Below are positions 54,143 to 64,000 of a stretch of DNA of 64,000 nucleotides, one piece after another; the first letter of the stretch is position 1, and each line of letters opens with the position of its first letter. The position numbers were made by a program, and so were the translations under genes. The stretch comes from Raphanus sativus (Eukaryota > Streptophyta > Magnoliopsida > Brassicales > Brassicaceae), in contig NC_079514.1 of the NCBI RefSeq assembly GCF_000801105.2, positions 19,446,293-19,510,292 on the forward strand, given 5' to 3'. The notes under the pieces are model-generated. The model worked only from the letters and a program-made list of their open reading frames with translations, was not told the DNA's origin and ran no database searches.

Positions 54143-56920
54143 TCAAGAATCCTCATTCGTTATAGGCTTTAAACCCATTCCTTTTGATGATTTAGCAACA
54201 ACATCTCGTGGCAAACCTTTTGTAAATGGATCCGCTAGATTGTTAGCTGATTTTATGTCGCTTCTGATGTGACGAGATTTACCATTGCAGAAATTATTCT
54301 GAGTCTGAGCTATAGCTGATTGACTATCGCAATGTATTCTTATAGCTGGTACAGGTTTCGCCCATATAGGAATATCTTCCAAAGCATTTCTAAGCCATTC
54401 AAATTCTTCTGCTGCTTTGTCTAATGCTATGAATTCATATTCCATGGTGATTCTGGCTAGCACTGTTTGTTTCGTAGATTTCCAAGATATGGCTGCTCCT
54501 CCTAGTGTAAAAAACATATCCACTAGTGGATCTTGAGTTTTTAGAATATGATATCCATTTAGGTCACTGTATCCTTCTAAAACTGCTTGTTCTTTACCAT
54601 AGTGAAGTCCAAACTTTGGTGTAGCGCAAGTAATTGAGTACTCTCGTTATAGCTTTCCAATGTGTATGACCTGGATTACTTGTATATCGACTAAGTATGT
54701 TTACTGCGTGCGCTAGATCTGGTGTAGTATAATTGGTTAAGTACCTGAGACTTCCAACCACACGTGCATACTTGTTTTGTGAAACCGCTTCACCTGAATT
54801 CTTTGTCAAGTGCATTTGAGGATCTAATGAAGTTTTTGCCGTACTATTCGAGTAATTTTTAAATCTCTCTAATATTGTTTGAGCATAATGAGATTGGGTT
54901 TAACTAATTCCGTTTGAATTTCTTGTAACTTTAACTCCGAGAATTACATCTGCTAATCTCAAATTTTTCTTCCAGCAAGTTCTTTGTTTGATTTATATTG
55001 TCTTTATTGTTTCCAATAATTAACATATCATCTACATATTGACATAGCAAATATACGCATTTTTGGTAGTTTTATAGTATATACATTTATCACATTCATT
55101 GATTTTGAAACCATTTAACATCATTCTGTTGTCAAAATTTTCGTCCCATTGTTTAGGAGATTGTTTAAGCCGATAAAGTAACTTTACAAGTCAGCATACT
55201 TTGTTTTCTTGTCCAGGAATGAAACCTCAGGTTACTTCATGTAAATTTCCTCTTCGAAATCACCATTCAGAAAATCGTTTTTACATCTATTTGATAGATT
55301 TCTAGATCCCTTAAGGCTGTAATTGCTATTATCAGCCTTATTGATGTTATTCTGGTTACTGGAGAATATGTATCAAAATAGTCAAAAGTCTTCCTTTTGT
55401 CGGATTCCTTGAATTACAAGTCTAGATTTTTATTTTCCACCAGGTTTTCGTGTCATTATCCATTTATTTCCTAATGCTTTGCAGCCAAGTGGTAAATTCG
55501 TTATATACCATGTATAATTATGCATGATATAATCGATTTCACTTCTAATAGCTTCGTTCCAAAATGGATTTTCTGGTGAAGACATGGCTTCTGTCAAAGT
55601 TTTTGGAGTATTTTCTATTGAAAATGCCATTAAGAAATCTTCACCAAAAAAATTTCCTTTCGAGCTCTTTTGCTTCTTCTAGGTTCATCTTCTTTTTCAT
55701 TCTCTGAAGTATCATTTGTAGAAATCTCAACTTTGTCTCAACTTCTGAGTCATTGTTGTTGTCTTTTTCTTCTCGAGTTCGTTTTGAACCTTAAATTTTC
55801 TTGTAAGGAAAAATATTTTCAAAGAAAGATGCATTTCTTGATTCCATGACTGTTTTTTCATGGATATCTGATATTTTAGATTTATGTACCAGAAATCCAT
55901 AAGAACTACTATGATGTACATATCCGATGAAAATGCAATCCACTGTTTTAGGTCCAATAGTGACCTTTTTTGGTGGCGGTACCAAAACTTTTGCCAAGCA
56001 TCCTCACACTTTGAGGTATTTATACGAAGGTAAATTACCTTTCCATAATTCATATGGAGTTTTGCCCGTTACTTTATGTAGAATTTTGTTGAAAATATAA
56101 ATAGTGGTAAGCAACGCTTCCCTCCACATGTTCTGCAGTAACCCAGATTGCTGCAACATTGCATTCATCATCTCTTTTAGATTTCTATTTTTGCGTTCAG
56201 CAACTCCATTAGACTCTGGTGAGTAAGAAGCTGTAGTTTGATGGATTATTCCATGTTCTTTACAAAATGAATTGAATGGACCATCATACTCGTCTCCTCT
56301 GTCGCTTCTAACTACTTTAATAATTGTTTTAAGCTGATTTTTGACCTCTGGTTTAAATTCTCTGAATTTTTCTAAGGTTTCATCTTTGCTATGTAATATT
56401 TTGTGCAGTCATCTATGAAGGTCACAAAGTACTTTTTACCACCTCTAGTTTGTATGTATTTTAAATCACATAAATCGGTGTGAATTAAACTAGAGGTTTA
56501 TTAGTTCCTTCAACACGAGGTGAGAGCGTTTTTGTGAGCTTAGCTTGTACGCATACTTCACATTTTTGTTTACTTGTTTTGCATTTATGAATTAGATTTA
56601 AATTCATTAATCTTTGTATAGATTTGTAGTTTACATGGCCTAATCTTTCATGCCATATATTAAAAGACTCAACCAAATAAGCAACTGGCTCTTTCTTATT
56701 CATTGAAACTTTTGGAGCTACAACTTTTGGAGGGACTGTAATTACATTCATCTTGAAAAGTTCATCCTTAACATACCCCTTTTCCAAATACATGCCATTC
56801 TTTCTAATCACGAGTTTGTCCACCTCAAGGCTTTGCCTGGGAGCGGGTGTGTGCCTTTCTTTCACCTTTGTACTCAGCCATGTTGACAACATGCTCCTTT
56901 GCAGTGGCCTTGTCAGCAAT
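54143..56920 (-). pseudogene. Copia pol region, broken
   Basis: From right to left: GAG-pre-integrase at 56485-56760 (FNIWHERLGHVNYKSIQRLM and CEVCVQAKL zinc-binding residues); integrase remnants at 55727-56480, including DCIFIGYVHHSSSYGFLVHK at 55791-55997; reverse-transcriptase start at 55430-55630 (NPFWNEAIRSEIDYI, LPLGCKALGNKWIM); late RT at 54594-54815 ([20 protein letters not shown]); RNase H at 54143-54523 (IHCDSQSAIAQTQN, KSRHIR). The segments lie in different frames with stops between, so it is inactive. Confidence 0.85.
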
Positions 56921-57286
56921 CCTCCTCCTCCTCCTCCTCCTCCTCCTCCTCCTCCTCCTCCTCCTCCTCCTCCTCCTCCTCCTCCTCCTCCTCCTCCTCC
57001 TCCTCCTCCTCCTCCTCCTCCTCCTCCTCCTCCTCCTCTCCTCCTCCTCCTCCTCCTCCTCCTCCTCCTCCTCCTCCCTCCTCCTCCTCCTCCTCCTCCT
57101 CCTCCTCCTCCTCCTCCTCCTCCTCCTCCTCCTCCTCCTCCTCCTCCTCCTCCTCCTCCTCCTCCTCCTCCTCCTCCTCCTCCTCCTCCTCCTCCTCCTC
57201 CTCCTCCTCCTCCTCCTCCTCCTCCTCCTCCTCCTCCTCCTCCTCCTCCTCCTCCTCCTCCTCCTCCTCCTCCTCCTCCTCCTCCT
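56921..57286. repeat. 366-bp (TCC)n/(GGA)n microsatellite inside Copia gag
   Basis: About 122 units of CCT/CTC/TCC, broken only by loss of one base near 57038 and gain of one base near 57076, which cancel. It is a pure polypyrimidine strand opposite a pure polypurine strand. It separates CETF at the end of one gag segment from the downstream gag-like ADKATAKEHVVNMAEYKGER, so it has replaced or expanded within coding sequence. All long homopolymeric frames here are products of the repeat. Confidence 0.97.
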
Positions 57287-57984
57287 AAATGTCTCGCAGA
57301 TGGACATCCCTTCAGCAGCAATTTCACGGCAAATAAGCTGAAACGCTTCAATCTGATCTATGCTGGGTTTTGAGTCCACAATTTTGAAGTCATGGAACTT
57401 TGCAACCACATACTTCTGGCAGGCAACATCCTCACCTCGGTACTTCTTGTCCAGTGATCTCCAGAGCTCTTTTCCGTGGGAATGTCACAATAGACTCGGT
57501 ACAATGGGTCAATGAGGCATTCCAAAATGTACCCTTTGCAGACAAAGTCGGAATGCACCCAGATGTCAACACTTGCGAGAGTGTGCACATCATCAATCCC
57601 ATAAGGGATAAGGGGCTTGTCCTCCTGGATGAACTTATCCAGCTTCAACGTTGTCAGGAAGAACATCATCTTCTTTTGCCATGTTTTGAAGTTTTTGCCA
57701 TCAAACTTGTCTGGCATCAATCCTTGAGAAAAGATACCAAACACGGACACATGAGTTGAAACTACAACCGGAACACTTGTGGTTCCTAGAACTGAACCAG
57801 TTTGATAAAGACCAGCACCGAAAAGGCTACGGCGCGTGGTTTCATCTGTAACATTGTCCACTGAAATAGAGGTTTAGGTTGTTCCTGCAATGGTTCCAAC
57901 GTTTGTCACAGTTGCATCAGTTGTTGACACAATGAGTGGAGTTTGAGTGGTGGTGTCAATGAGCGTGTTCTTAGGATCCATCAT
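57287..57984 (-). pseudogene. Copia gag region, broken
   Basis: Starts at MMDPKNTLIDTT (ATG at 57984), meets a TAA after about 35 codons, then continues in frame. Typical Copia gag phrases are DKFDGKNFKTWQKKMMFFLT, FVCKGYILECLIDPLY and, after a register change near 57450, AKFHDFKIVDSKPSIDQIEA and ICREIAAEGMSICETF just before the TCC array. Confidence 0.85.
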
Positions 57985-59140
57985 TTTTTCTGTTGAGAGA
58001 ACATGAAAACGTATCAGGACTCCATTCAACAAATAATTTAGTATTTTTAAGAAAACAATAATAGTCTAAAATCGATTTTAATTTTTTTTGTTTGAACCAA
58101 ATCATATCGATATACGTCTGGAAAAAATGTTTTGCAAACTCGCTTATAAGCGTTTGCAGAAACTATTTTGTGTAGACTTAGGATGTTTCAGAAACTCGCT
58201 TAAGAAAGCGGTTATAAAAACGATTATGATTTAGATCGTTTTGAATAACAATGTATCTAAAACGTTTAGTGAATTATGCTAAAAGCAAATCACAAAAATG
58301 TTAGAAGAAATAAGAGAAACGTTAAGCAGATAGGCATATATCAAATCGCAAACTTCGTTTAAATATAAACAAAAAACGTTCTGATAATTATCCACCAATA
58401 AACGTTTCGCAATAGTGTTAAAAAGCAAAACACAAACTGTTTTGAGATAACTAAGAAACGTTTCGTGGAAGTGCTAGAGAGCAAATCGCAAACACGTACC
58501 ATTCCAAAGACCGTTTACAAACCTTTAAAAACCGTTCGATATAAACGTTTTTCAATCCGATTAAAAGCTTTAGACAGAAAGCGATTCAGAGTTAAGATTG
58601 TAGAAGCCGGAAATCGGATCAAAATAATAGTAATATACAACACGAGATTAAGGAAAGACACGATTGTAAAAATGAAACGGAGACGTAATGAAAAGCATTA
58701 CGAAAACTTTTTCTAAAATAAAACAGAGTCGAGATACAATCTCTTTCCTTAACTATGAATATTCGCTCCTTATTGAGACGGGACTGTACAAATATGGAGT
58801 CCGAGAATAAAACCAAGGAGACGAACTAATAATCTACGAAACACTTTTGAACTATAGACTTACGCTAAGGGATTTTCTCTGTTGATATTTTCGATCTGAA
58901 AGTAAGTGAGAAATGAGGGAGGAGGAGATGAGTATTTAAAGAGGAAATGAGAGTTCGAATTTCGTAACTGACAAACCACATTAGCGAAAATATCTCGTAA
59001 ATCTCGGGAGTAGAGAGTTGAGAAACCTTTTCCGCAAGATTTTCTTGTTTGACTCGTTCTGATCTTTGGGCGAACATATAAACTTCGTGTTGTTTTCAGA
59101 CGAACTACGCGTCGTTCATACACAAACGTCATGCTGCGGG
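57985..59140 (-). other. 5' leader of the Copia element
   Basis: Between the gag start and the recognised 5' LTR part. It is rich in recurring AAACGTTT/CGCTTATAAGCG-like words (58130-58600) and has no supported gene. The true LTR end and primer site lie somewhere in it but were not located. Confidence 0.45.
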
Positions 59141-59349
59141 GAGTCCTCTCTTTCCCTGAGGCATTTACACCCACATAACACAAAGGTATATATATACTAC
59201 TCATTTTCACTCTTCATGAGTGATGTGGGATGTTTCCTATTCCTCCTCATTAAAACCAATAGGATTTTCCTCGGAGCCATGAGGCCCATTTCGTTCTCAC
59301 ATTGGTACAATTATTAATAGCCCATTGACCTTGAATAATTGATCCAACA
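59141..59349 (-). repeat. Start of the Copia 5' LTR
   Basis: The outermost part of the 5' LTR, homologous to 53322-53527. Confidence 0.8.
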
Positions 59350-59569
59350 CAAATTTGATGTCATTCAAATTACATAGGCCTTAAGTCTCATTCTAATTAA
59401 TATTTCTGTAAATCTAAAGAATTTTTTACTCTCTGAGGCACTTTGTCACTTTGCATTTTCATCCCAAGCCACATTCCACTTGAGAGACACATTATAAGTG
59501 TTCTTTGTCCATCTTACCCTTCTTTCAACTCAAAAATTGTTTTTTCTATTCAAACATCCTATTTCTATC

Positions 59570-61023
59570 TGATACCACTCAAATTACCCTAAGGAATGAA
59601 TTACTCTCTCAAATAAGAGGTCTAGTTATAGTACTTAGGGATCGAATCTACAAGGAGCTAAAGCACACACTAGATCTAATAGTTATGATTAAGTTAGGCT
59701 AACAGTAAATAGATTATAAAGCAGTAAATATAATAAAACAGTAAACAAGATGAACAATATAATTGTTCAGCTTGGCAAGCAGTTGTTTGATGGAAGGATG
59801 GTAGCTAGATCTAGGGTTTCTATTCAGGAAGTCAGGATTATAATGATATAGAGACTAAGGCATGATATTATATAACTCAACCTATAAGAATAACTGATCA
59901 ACTCTCGTTGCCTAGGTTATCTATTACTAGATCCAAGAACTCCAACTCTCGTTGTCAATTCTAGGAAAGCGTCGATCGATGCTGGATTAGGCGTATCGAT
60001 CGACAAGCCTTGTGTCGTACCGATCAATATCTCTATAGGAGAATCGATCGATATGCTACTAGTAAGCTTTGAGCGCAAGTTGAATAATAGTTCACTAGGG
60101 TTTCTAAACCAGCTCTCGCTGTTATCTAGCAATCCTAGCTCAGAGAAGACAAGTCAGATAAGAGACCAAGCTCTCGTTTGTGCCTAATGATTCTATGATC
60201 AGGTCCAGGTTAATTACTCCTAAACAAGCATTAAGAAAAATCTTCAATGATGAATATCACAACTTAGCAATTCTATATTTGGGGCTAATCCCTTTAACCT
60301 ATATGAACCCTAAACCTAATAGGTGGATCTATTCAGACATGAAGTTTGTCACAGAAATCATATATGAATAGATGAAATTGCAATAGATATAAAAACCAAA
60401 AGCAAAGGAGTTCCAAGAGGACTCTGAAGGAGTTCCTCTCTTCTCTCCTAAACTAAGAACAATGAAACAAAAGAAAGCGTAAAGAGTGTAGCCGTCAACA
60501 ATGGCTTAGAAATAACAAAAATAGAGTTTCTGGTCGTCAAGAGTATTTTGGTAACTTTGTGGTGACTCCTGGGCTTCAGTTGGTCATGAAATATACTCAG
60601 CCCACATTCTGATATCCCTGTCGATCGACATGCAGTGTTCTGCATCGATCGACATACAATCCTCTTCTCGACAGCTTCCTCTTGCGGGCAGACTGACCAC
60701 TCTTCAGTAAAACGGGCATAACTCCCGATCTAACCGTTGGATTGATCTCAAACCGGTGGAATTGGAAAACTAACTCAAAGCTCCATCTTGCGTCAATAGA
60801 TGGGATAAATCCAACGGTGGGAATGTCTCCATAGAGAGCTAAACATCTGAAGCATCTGTGCAGTCCTGCACTGCGAAAGACTCCAAAAGACACCAAAATC
60901 ACCATATATCTCCAAATCGTCCATGAACCTGTAAATACTCTAAATAGACTCTAATACATAGTAAATAGTATATAAAACACTTATATACCATGGGTAAAAA
61001 TGGGTAAACTCCATGGTATATCA
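59570..61023 (-). mobile_element. Solo LTR of a gypsy (Athila/Tat-like) element, minus orientation
   Basis: 1454 bp reading TGATATACCATGG...GTGGTATCA on the minus strand, flanked by an exact 5-bp duplication CTATC (59565-59569 and 61024-61028). No internal sequence remains. Homologous along its whole length to the LTR at 61679-63120. It contains several TCGATCGAC/TCGATCGAT words. Such solo LTRs arise by recombination between an element's two LTRs. Confidence 0.92.
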
Positions 61024-61028
61024 CTATC

Positions 61029-61678
61029 TCATTATCTAAACTGAATCAAAAACCCAACCATAATTGGCATCAGCCAAAACAATCCATTGTTGATAGCATC
61101 AATGTAAACAAAACCTTCTTCTCTCCTCTTCACCCTGTCTTCATCATTCTCAAGGTTCTCTCTCTATCTATGTATTTTACTGTTGTGGCAAATGGTTAAT
61201 TTGTTTCAAAGTCCGGATCTTTTTGTTGTTATGAATTTTAATATTGTGTTGGTTTTGTAATCAAATTGATGTGTGAACATTATTATGTTAGTTCCGTAAT
61301 CATATTAATTTGGAACCATTTTCTTTTTCTTATATTTCCATACGCATAACAAATTCTTTTGTTCCCTAAAATCCTAGATGAACAAGATCTTGGTTTCGTA
61401 GTGTTGTCGTGGATTTAAAAATCTATATCTGCAAAATTTTGATTTCAAATCAAGATTTGCAAAAGATGTGAATGGGTATCGTGTGGATGGGGGTTATGTG
61501 GATATGTGGTGTGTGAATAGCTGGAGCGTGGATGGGTTATGTGTGGATGGTTGAATAGATCTTTGGGGACTAGTTGGTGGCTCCTGGTAATGTCTTCTTT
61601 GTGAAGTGATTGCAGGTGAACCGTCCACAATCAATGGATCTGTCATGTCCCTAGTTCTAATAAGGCCATCAGGACGGG
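61029..61678. other. Spacer between two inverted LTRs
   Basis: No gene. 61460-61560 has an irregular GTGGATGG/GTGTGGAT repeat on the plus strand. It forms the potential loop between the inverted LTR copies. Confidence 0.5.
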
Positions 61679-63120
61679 TGATATACCATGGATTTCACCC
61701 ATTTTTACCCATGGTATATAAGTGTTTTATATACTATTTATTATGTATTGGAGTCTATTTAGTGTATTTGCAGGTTCAGAGACGATTTGGAGATATATGG
61801 TGATCTTGGTGTCTTTTGGAGTCGTTCGAGTGCAGAACTGCACAGACGCTTCAGATGTTTAGTTCTCGATGGAGATCGTCCCACTGTTGGATTTATCTAA
61901 TAGTGTGACACAAGATAGAGCTTTTAGTTAGCTTTCCAATGCCACCGGTTTGAGATCAATACAACGGTTAGATCGGAAGTTATGTCCATTTTACTGAAGA
62001 GTGGTCAGTCTGCCTCGCGAGAGAAGACTGTCGAGAAGAGGATTGTATGTCGATCGACACAGCACACTGCATGTCGATCGACAGGGACATCAGAATGTGG
62101 GCTGAGTATATTTCATGACCGACTGAAGCCCAGGAGTCACCACAAAGTTACCAAAATACCCTTGACGACCAGAAACCATATTTATGTTATTTCTAAGCCA
62201 TTGTTGACGGCTACGCTTTAGATTTTCTTTTACGCTTTCATTGTTTCTCTTAGGAGAGAAGGGAAGAACTCCTTGAGAGTCCTCCTGGAACTCCTTTGGT
62301 TTTGGTTTATTTATCTATTGCATTTCTATCTATTCATCTATGATTTCTGTGACAAACTTCATGTCTGAATAGATCCACATGTTAGATCTATGGTTCAGAT
62401 AGGTTTGTGGGATTAGCCCCAAATTATACTTGCTAAGTTGTGATATTCATCAAATGGTTGAACTCAATGCTTGTTCTAGATTAGCTAACTAGAACATAGA
62501 TCACTAGGATCTTTGATTATCTTGAATTATCCATTTGAGCTTGCCTGTCTCCCGTTGAGAAGAACGACAGTTCCTCCTTGAGACCTTGTGGTCATATTCG
62601 GCTCGCGCCTAGGCAGATCTAGAAGCCGTCGATCGATATCCCGACAGGTGAATCGATCGGCGCTGCGAAAGGTGTATCGCTCGATATCTCAAAAGGATAT
62701 CGACCGACTCTTTTTCTGTGTCATCATGCGAAAGGTGTGGCCAGAGATCTAGATATTTTAACCAGTGATTCATCACATATGTTAAAGCGGCTGAGATCTA
62801 TAGTATCATGCAAGCAACTTGTTAGGCATTTATAGACATTATAAACCCCAATACCTGAATAGAAGCCCTAGATCTAGCAATCATCCTTCCATCAGCTACC
62901 TTGGTTTCATAAGAACAACTACCTTGTTCGCCCTTGCTATTTAATATATTTACTATCTTATTTACTGCTTTATAATCTATTTACTGTTAGCCTAGCTTAA
63001 TCATATAACTATTAGATCTAGTGTGTGCCTTAGCTCCTTGTGGATTCGATCCCTAAGTACTATAACTTGACCTCTTTTGATGAGAGTAATTCACTCCTTA
63101 GGGTAATTTGAGTGATATCA
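61679..63120 (+). repeat. 5' LTR of the gypsy (Athila/Tat-like) element
   Basis: 1442 bp, inverted homologue of the solo LTR at 59570-61023. It contains TCGATCGACA and TCGATCGATA words at about 62049, 62083 and 62629. Confidence 0.92.
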
Positions 63121-63123
63121 AAT

Positions 63124-63142
63124 TTGGCGCCGTTGCCGGGGA
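63124..63142 (+). promoter_or_regulatory. Primer-binding site of the gypsy element
   Basis: TTTGGCGCCGTTGCCGGGG directly follows the LTR end, the standard position and sequence for this group. Confidence 0.8.
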
Positions 63143-63253
63143 GCTTCGATCGCCATTAGATCTTGTTTAGTTAGATTTTGTTTAGGTTTTATTATTGTTC
63201 AAAAATCTCATAAAATTTTTTTCTTCTGTTTCAGGTGCATACCAGAAGCAACA

Positions 63254-64000
63254 ATGAAGAAATGATTTTTAGCTTATTCAAAGAAGCAACCTGCTGGTTC
63301 ATGCACGATCCGTAAGTCTACGAGGGATGTAACGATCGACACCCTCCAAGCAGCATCGATCGATAGCATACACCACAAATCGATCGACATCGTCCATCAC
63401 GAATCGATCGACACCCTACAAGAACCGGTGATCGACAGAGTACACAAATCGTCAAACGACACTGTTCACGCGAACACTGTTCACATGGGTACTGTTCACC
63501 GAGGTACTGTTCATCATGGTACTATTCACGCGGGTACTGTTCATCAAGGTACTATTCATCCGATTACTATTCATCCGATTAATGTTCATCCCAGTACTAT
63601 TCATCGGAGTACTGTTCACGAAAACACTGTTCATCCGAACACTGTTCATCCGAAATCGATCGACACTGTTCATTCTGCGTCGATCGATACTGTTCATCGT
63701 GACACTGTTCATCGCGACACTATTTATCCGATGTCGATCGACACTGTTCATCAGGGTACTGTTCATCGCGACACTGTTCATCGCGGTACTGTTTATCAAA
63801 ACACTGTTCATCGCGGTACTGTTCATCGCGACACTGTTCATCGCGGTACTGTTCATCAAAACACTGTTCACCGCGACACTGTTCATTCGGGTACTGTTCA
63901 TCCGGACACTGTTCATTTGACTCCGAAAAATTCTGTTCATCAAGAGTCGACCGACACCACTTGCGAGGAGACAAAGGAAGTCAAAGCGCTCATACTTAAG
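63254..64000 (+). pseudogene. Gag-like frame with pentapeptide repeats, early stop, incomplete
   Basis: The likely start ATG (63254) is followed by TGA at the fourth codon (63263-63265). The same frame is then open to the window end: YSKKQPAGSCTIRKSTRD, then IDTLQAASIDSIHHKSID-type repeats (S-I-D encoded by TCGATCGAC), then about thirty 5-residue units of TVHxx (for example TVHRD, TVHRG, TVHQN) to about 63920, and finally CEETKEVKALILK. This is the variable N-terminal part seen in Brassicaceae Athila-type gag frames as I recall them; no domain of known function is reached inside the window. No in-frame ATG occurs between the TGA and the repeats. Confidence 0.6.
63450..63922 (+). repeat. 15-bp coding tandem repeat, ACTGTTCAT-based
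   Basis: About thirty 15-bp units built on ACTGTTCATCGCGGT, with variation mainly in the last six bases, interrupted twice or three times by TCGATCGACACTGTTCAT units. Each unit encodes Thr-Val-His-x-x. Because the length is a multiple of three, the frame is kept. Confidence 0.93.

Larger units (their letters stand above)
53090..59349 (-). mobile_element. Ty1/Copia LTR retrotransposon, degenerate
   Basis: Minus-strand element. Both LTRs begin TGTTGGATCAATTATTCAAG (from 59349 and from 53527), and a purine tract ATGTGGGAGAT precedes the 3' LTR. Gag, GAG-pre-integrase, integrase, reverse transcriptase and RNase H follow in Copia order, all with stops or shifts. The LTRs match for only about 205 bp and then differ, so the far ends are uncertain and no target duplication could be set. 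A large TCC array interrupts gag. Confidence 0.8.
61679..64000 (+). mobile_element. 5' part of a gypsy (Athila/Tat-like) retrotransposon, running off the window
   Basis: 5' LTR 61679-63120 (TGATATACCATGG...GTGATATCA) is followed by TTTGGCGCCGTTGCCGGGG, the primer-binding sequence usual in plant Athila/Tat gypsy elements, a leader, and a gag-like frame with repeats. The 3' part is beyond the window, so completeness and target duplication cannot be judged. Confidence 0.85.

Noticed and set aside
56485..57409. Long frames encoding poly-Gly, poly-Arg, poly-Pro, poly-Leu or poly-Ser on both strands
   Set aside because: All are readings of the TCC/GGA microsatellite, joined to unrelated or shifted Copia sequence; not genes.
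63450..63922. CRISPR-like array
   Set aside because: The 15-bp units are contiguous, with no unique spacers, and lie in a eukaryotic retroelement coding frame.
63452..63943. Minus-strand 163-codon frame of MNSxx repeats
   Set aside because: Antisense shadow of the 15-bp repeat; the plus strand holds the retroelement frame and is continuous with its upstream and downstream sequence.

Overview
The window is nuclear DNA of a flowering plant, almost certainly a Brassicaceae with a repeat-rich genome (Brassica/Raphanus type). Support: GT-AG introns, a RING-H2 gene closely resembling Arabidopsis ATL16, followed at a distance by a DUF2828 gene and a PP1 (TOPP) gene in the order remembered for Arabidopsis chromosome 5 (At5g43420, At5g43400/390, At5g43380), and dense Helitrons, MITEs, SINEs and LTR elements. 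There is no sign of prokaryotic gene organisation.

Four host genes look intact: a WAT1-related/UMAMIT transporter (4193-5968, six exons), ATL16-like E3 ligase (16855-17997, minus), a DUF2828/VWA protein (46607-48559) and a TOPP6-like protein phosphatase 1 (49448-50543, three exons). Broken genes: an HDDC2-like phosphohydrolase with a frameshift and no last exon (2297-3283, minus), an hnRNP-type RRM pseudogene split by a gypsy element (36642-42960), and unidentified exon-like fragments near 32-33 kb.

Most of the rest is transposons, many with exact boundaries. 0-1.1 kb: hAT-like element with a perfect 8-bp duplication. 4.7 kb: SINE inside a transporter intron. 7.5 kb: fold-back MITE. 8.1-15.1 kb: gag-only LTR retrotransposon with a Helitron in its 5' LTR. 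15.5-16.2 kb: Stowaway-like MITEs. 18.2-19.0 kb: second fold-back MITE. 20.4-22.6 kb: 5'-truncated LINE. 24.5-36.1 kb: layered hAT-like, Helitron, Tourist-like, SINE and three copies of one MULE-like family. 37.4-42.9 kb: decayed Ty3/gypsy element. 51.9-53.1 kb: duplicated LTR-like block and LINE remnant. 53.1-59.3 kb: decayed Copia element whose gag holds a 366-bp TCC microsatellite. 59.6-61.0 kb: solo LTR. 61.7-64.0 kb: 5' part of a gypsy (Athila/Tat-like) element of the same LTR family in the opposite orientation, with a pentapeptide-repeat reading frame running off the window.

I found no new defence, biosynthetic or signalling system. The least ordinary items are the gag-only element whose reading frame enters its LTR, the MULE-like family with tRNA-like cores in two copies, the large TCC array, the TVHxx repeat frame, and the nested insertions that can be ordered in time. 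Boundaries marked by target duplications are read directly; family names and Arabidopsis comparisons rest on recall.
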